Below are positions 15,401 through 16,233 of a stretch of 16,233 bases of DNA, piece after piece (positions within the stretch are counted from its first letter, which is position 1; each line of letters starts with the position of its first letter). The position numbers and the translations under genes were made by a program. This stretch comes from Nitrospira bacterium HGW-Nitrospira-1. Lineage in GTDB: Bacteria; Nitrospirota; Thermodesulfovibrionia; Thermodesulfovibrionales; UBA6898. The notes below the pieces were generated by a model. The model was not told the DNA's origin and made no database searches. It was given only the letters and a program-made list of their open reading frames with translations. The stretch covers positions 1-16,233 of the forward strand of contig PGYF01000016.1 in NCBI GenBank assembly GCA_002839535.1, read 5' to 3'.

Positions 15401-16233
15401 CTTCTGAAAAACTCTGATGTCCCATATCAGGTTATTGGTAAAACCACTGCCGAAAAAAGAATCAAAATAAATCTCATCACGCATCACGCATCACGCATTA
15501 CGGTCTTGGATGAAGATATGAGAGCGCTCAGGGCAATATGGGAAGAAACCAGTTATCAACTCGACAGGCTTCAGCGGGACCCTTCCTGTGTAGAGGAGGA
15601 GAAAAAGAATATCTATGACAGGAATGGGCCGGCCTTCAGTCTTTCCTTTATTCCTGAGCCAACCTCTCTGGAAATTATTACCCGGGTTGATAAGCCGAAG
15701 GTTGCTATCATTCGCGAAGAGGGCAGTAACGGTGACAGGGAGATGACGTCCGCTTTCTTTGCTGCGGGATTTGAGCCCTGGGATGTTACCATGACTGATT
15801 TGCTTGACGCCGGAATAACGCTTGCAGGCTTCAGGGGAGTTGTCTTTGTCGGCGGCTTCAGCTATGCGGATGTTCTCGACTCTGCAAAAGGCTGGGCCGG
15901 AGTCATAAAATATAACAAACATATATGGCGGCAGTTCCAGACTTTTTATAATCGTCCTGACACCTTCAGTCTTGGCGTATGCAACGGCTGTCAGCTCGCA
16001 GCCCTTCTGGGCTGGGTCCCGTGGCAGGGGATACCCGATACCGGCCAGCCGAGGTTTATCCATAACAGGTCAGGCAGGTTCGAATCCCGTTTTGTTTCAT
16101 TGAAGATACTCGAAAGTCCGTCAATTATGCTCGAAGGCATGGCCAACTCTGTGCTGGGGGTCTGGGCGGCCCACGGCGAAGGCCTGACGTATTTTCCGGA
16201 CATGACAATAAAGGAGAAGGTTCTTGCTGATGG
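12485..16233 (+). CDS. purL: Phosphoribosylformylglycinamidine synthase, large single-chain type (3' end outside window)
   Basis: Makes FGAM from FGAR, ATP and glutamine (fourth step of purine synthesis) in the cytosol. TTG 12485 is taken as start: AGGAAAG lies just upstream, and the frame then gives MSLIYRYKKPVVSGAKKESLL. No stop occurs through 16233 (1249 codons). Domains: N-terminal PurS-like region; the first synthetase half with TAETHNFPSGVAPFPGAETG (near residue 318), GGPAYRIGMGGGAASSM and HDQGAGGN; the second half with DGGKDSLSM and SGHDRSDGG; and a C-terminal class I glutaminase with GVCNGCQ (nucleophile Cys1166). The PHPE motif with the other catalytic residues lies beyond the edge. 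Cys1166 lies about 30 residues later than I recall for the Salmonella enzyme; in-frame heptanucleotide tracts that add low-complexity loops may account for part of this. Confidence 0.95.
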   Translation, partial: MSLIYRYKKPVVSGAKKESLLTLARQNISPEIRDIKTEYCFYVETNGPLSNDELELLRWLLSETFEPENFSSESFFTHHASRITHHGLIEVGPRMNFTTAWSSNAVSVCHACGLTKITRIERSRRYAFIFRENALAADDRMESFNSSLITHHSSLFYDRMTECIYPEQLKTFETGIKPEPAYSVPLIEEGRSALQKINAEMGLGLDDWDIDYYYNLFVNDIGRNPTNVECFDLSQSNSEHSRHWFFKGKLIVDNKEAAENLMEIIRQTLDRNPNNSVIAFKDNSSVIRGYDIETIVPETPGMVSKFRKSTREYHIIFTAETHNFPSGVAPFPGAETGAGGRIRDVQATGRGALVVAGTAAYCVGNLKIPGYELPWEDATFSYPSNLASPLKIEIEASNGASDYGNKFGEPVIQGFTRSFGLRLPDGERREWLKPIMFTAGVGQMDSRHIEKKEPAKGMLVTKIGGPAYRIGMGGGAASSMIQGQNIAELDFNAVQRGDAEMEQKMNRVIRACVEMGDDNPIVSIHDQGAGGNCNVVKEIIYPAGARIELRKIQLGDNTLSVLEIWGAEYQEQNALLIHAERADEFLGICRREKAPCAFIGEITGDGYIVLHDETDASAPVNLHLEKVLGHMPQKTFRLDRVRRIRRPLELPTGLTVKDALKRVLRLVSVGSKRFLANKVDRSVTGLIARQQCAGPLQLTVSDVAVISQSHFGLTGAAISIGEQPVKGLISPAAMARMSVAEAITNIVWAKVSALEDIKCSGNWMWAPKLPGEGAELYDAAVAMRDIMIELGIAVDGGKDSLSMAARVTDKSGNTEVVKSPGTLVISAYVTCPDITKVITPDIKRPGESRLLFIDPGMGKNRMGGSALAQCYSQVGDESPDADDPGLLKRSFNAIQGLISEDLILSGHDRSDGGLVTTLLEMAFAGNCGIDVGVRGQGLGIRGSNLEAIQILFSEELGMVVEYLPEKEDEIISLLKNSDVPYQVIGKTTAEKRIKINLITHHASRITVLDEDMRALRAIWEETSYQLDRLQRDPSCVEEEKKNIYDRNGPAFSLSFIPEPTSLEIITRVDKPKVAIIREEGSNGDREMTSAFFAAGFEPWDVTMTDLLDAGITLAGFRGVVFVGGFSYADVLDSAKGWAGVIKYNKHIWRQFQTFYNRPDTFSLGVCNGCQLAALLGWVPWQGIPDTGQPRFIHNRSGRFESRFVSLKILESPSIMLEGMANSVLGVWAAHGEGLTYFPDMTIKEKVLAD
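12713..12743 (+). repeat. Heptanucleotide tract 1 in purL, (ACGCATC)4
   Basis: Four perfect copies plus ACG. In the purL frame it encodes a peptide like THHASRITHH in the N-terminal domain. Confidence 0.95.
12918..12948 (+). repeat. Heptanucleotide tract 2 in purL, (ACTCATC)4
   Basis: Four perfect copies plus ACT, 31 bp like tract 1, differing from that unit at one base (T for G). Encodes NSSLITHHSSL. Confidence 0.95.
15277..15311 (+). repeat. Heptanucleotide tract 3 in purL, G-rich AGGGGTY x5
   Basis: Copies AGGGGTC, AGGGGTC, AGGGGTT, GGGGATT, AGGGGTT. It encodes VRGQGLGIRGS in the second synthetase half. The copies are more diverged than in tracts 1 and 2. Confidence 0.85.
15472..15502 (+). 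repeat. Heptanucleotide tract 4 in purL, CATCAC-type x4
   Basis: Copies TCTCATC, ACGCATC, ACGCATC, ACGCATT plus ACG, again 31 bp. Encodes LITHHASRIT in the linker before the glutaminase domain. Confidence 0.9.

Overview
The window reads as a piece of an anaerobe's chromosome with a large c-type cytochrome complement. The cytochrome conduit, the single-chain PurL and the intergenic repeat style suggest a Nitrospirota- or Desulfobacterota-like bacterium; this is an inference from gene content, since no rRNA or other marker is present.

Left edge (1-1459): a reverse-strand scrap of a cytochrome c gene runs off the edge. It is cut by a 1.36-kb ISL3-family insertion sequence with 26-bp imperfect inverted repeats. 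The transposase can only be full length if ribosomes shift by -1 at a run of eight A.

Centre (1460-9640, minus strand): one long operon, read right to left from a good sigma70-type promoter at 9611-9639. In order: an 11-heme cytochrome, an NHL-propeller lipoprotein, a pentaheme lipoprotein cytochrome, a ~640-aa outer-membrane beta-barrel, a second NHL lipoprotein, a 12-heme cytochrome, and a two-transmembrane HAMP-like protein. Barrel plus periplasmic, lipid-anchored and possibly surface multiheme cytochromes is the layout of a porin-cytochrome conduit moving electrons across the outer membrane. The promoter-proximal genes look intact. The distal half carries lesions: the barrel's best signal peptide is out of frame across a T8 run, the second NHL gene has lost about 10 nt near its 3' end, the HAMP-like gene has an internal deletion, and the IS sits in its 3' end.

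Right of the operon (9640-10800, minus strand): a strong hairpin terminator, a tetraheme cytochrome homologous to the first four-heme module of the 12-heme protein, and a leader holding two copies of a sigma54-type promoter inside a perfect 68-bp tandem duplication. Then come a small ORF remnant and a ~180-bp inverted-repeat (MITE-like) element up to about 11075.

Right third (11098-16233, plus strand): a purB-purL purine operon. purL is open to the window edge and is interrupted in frame by four heptanucleotide repeat tracts (two CATCAC-type with four copies each at the 5' end, one AGGGGTY-type and one more CATCAC-type near the 3' end), a rare arrangement inside an essential enzyme gene.
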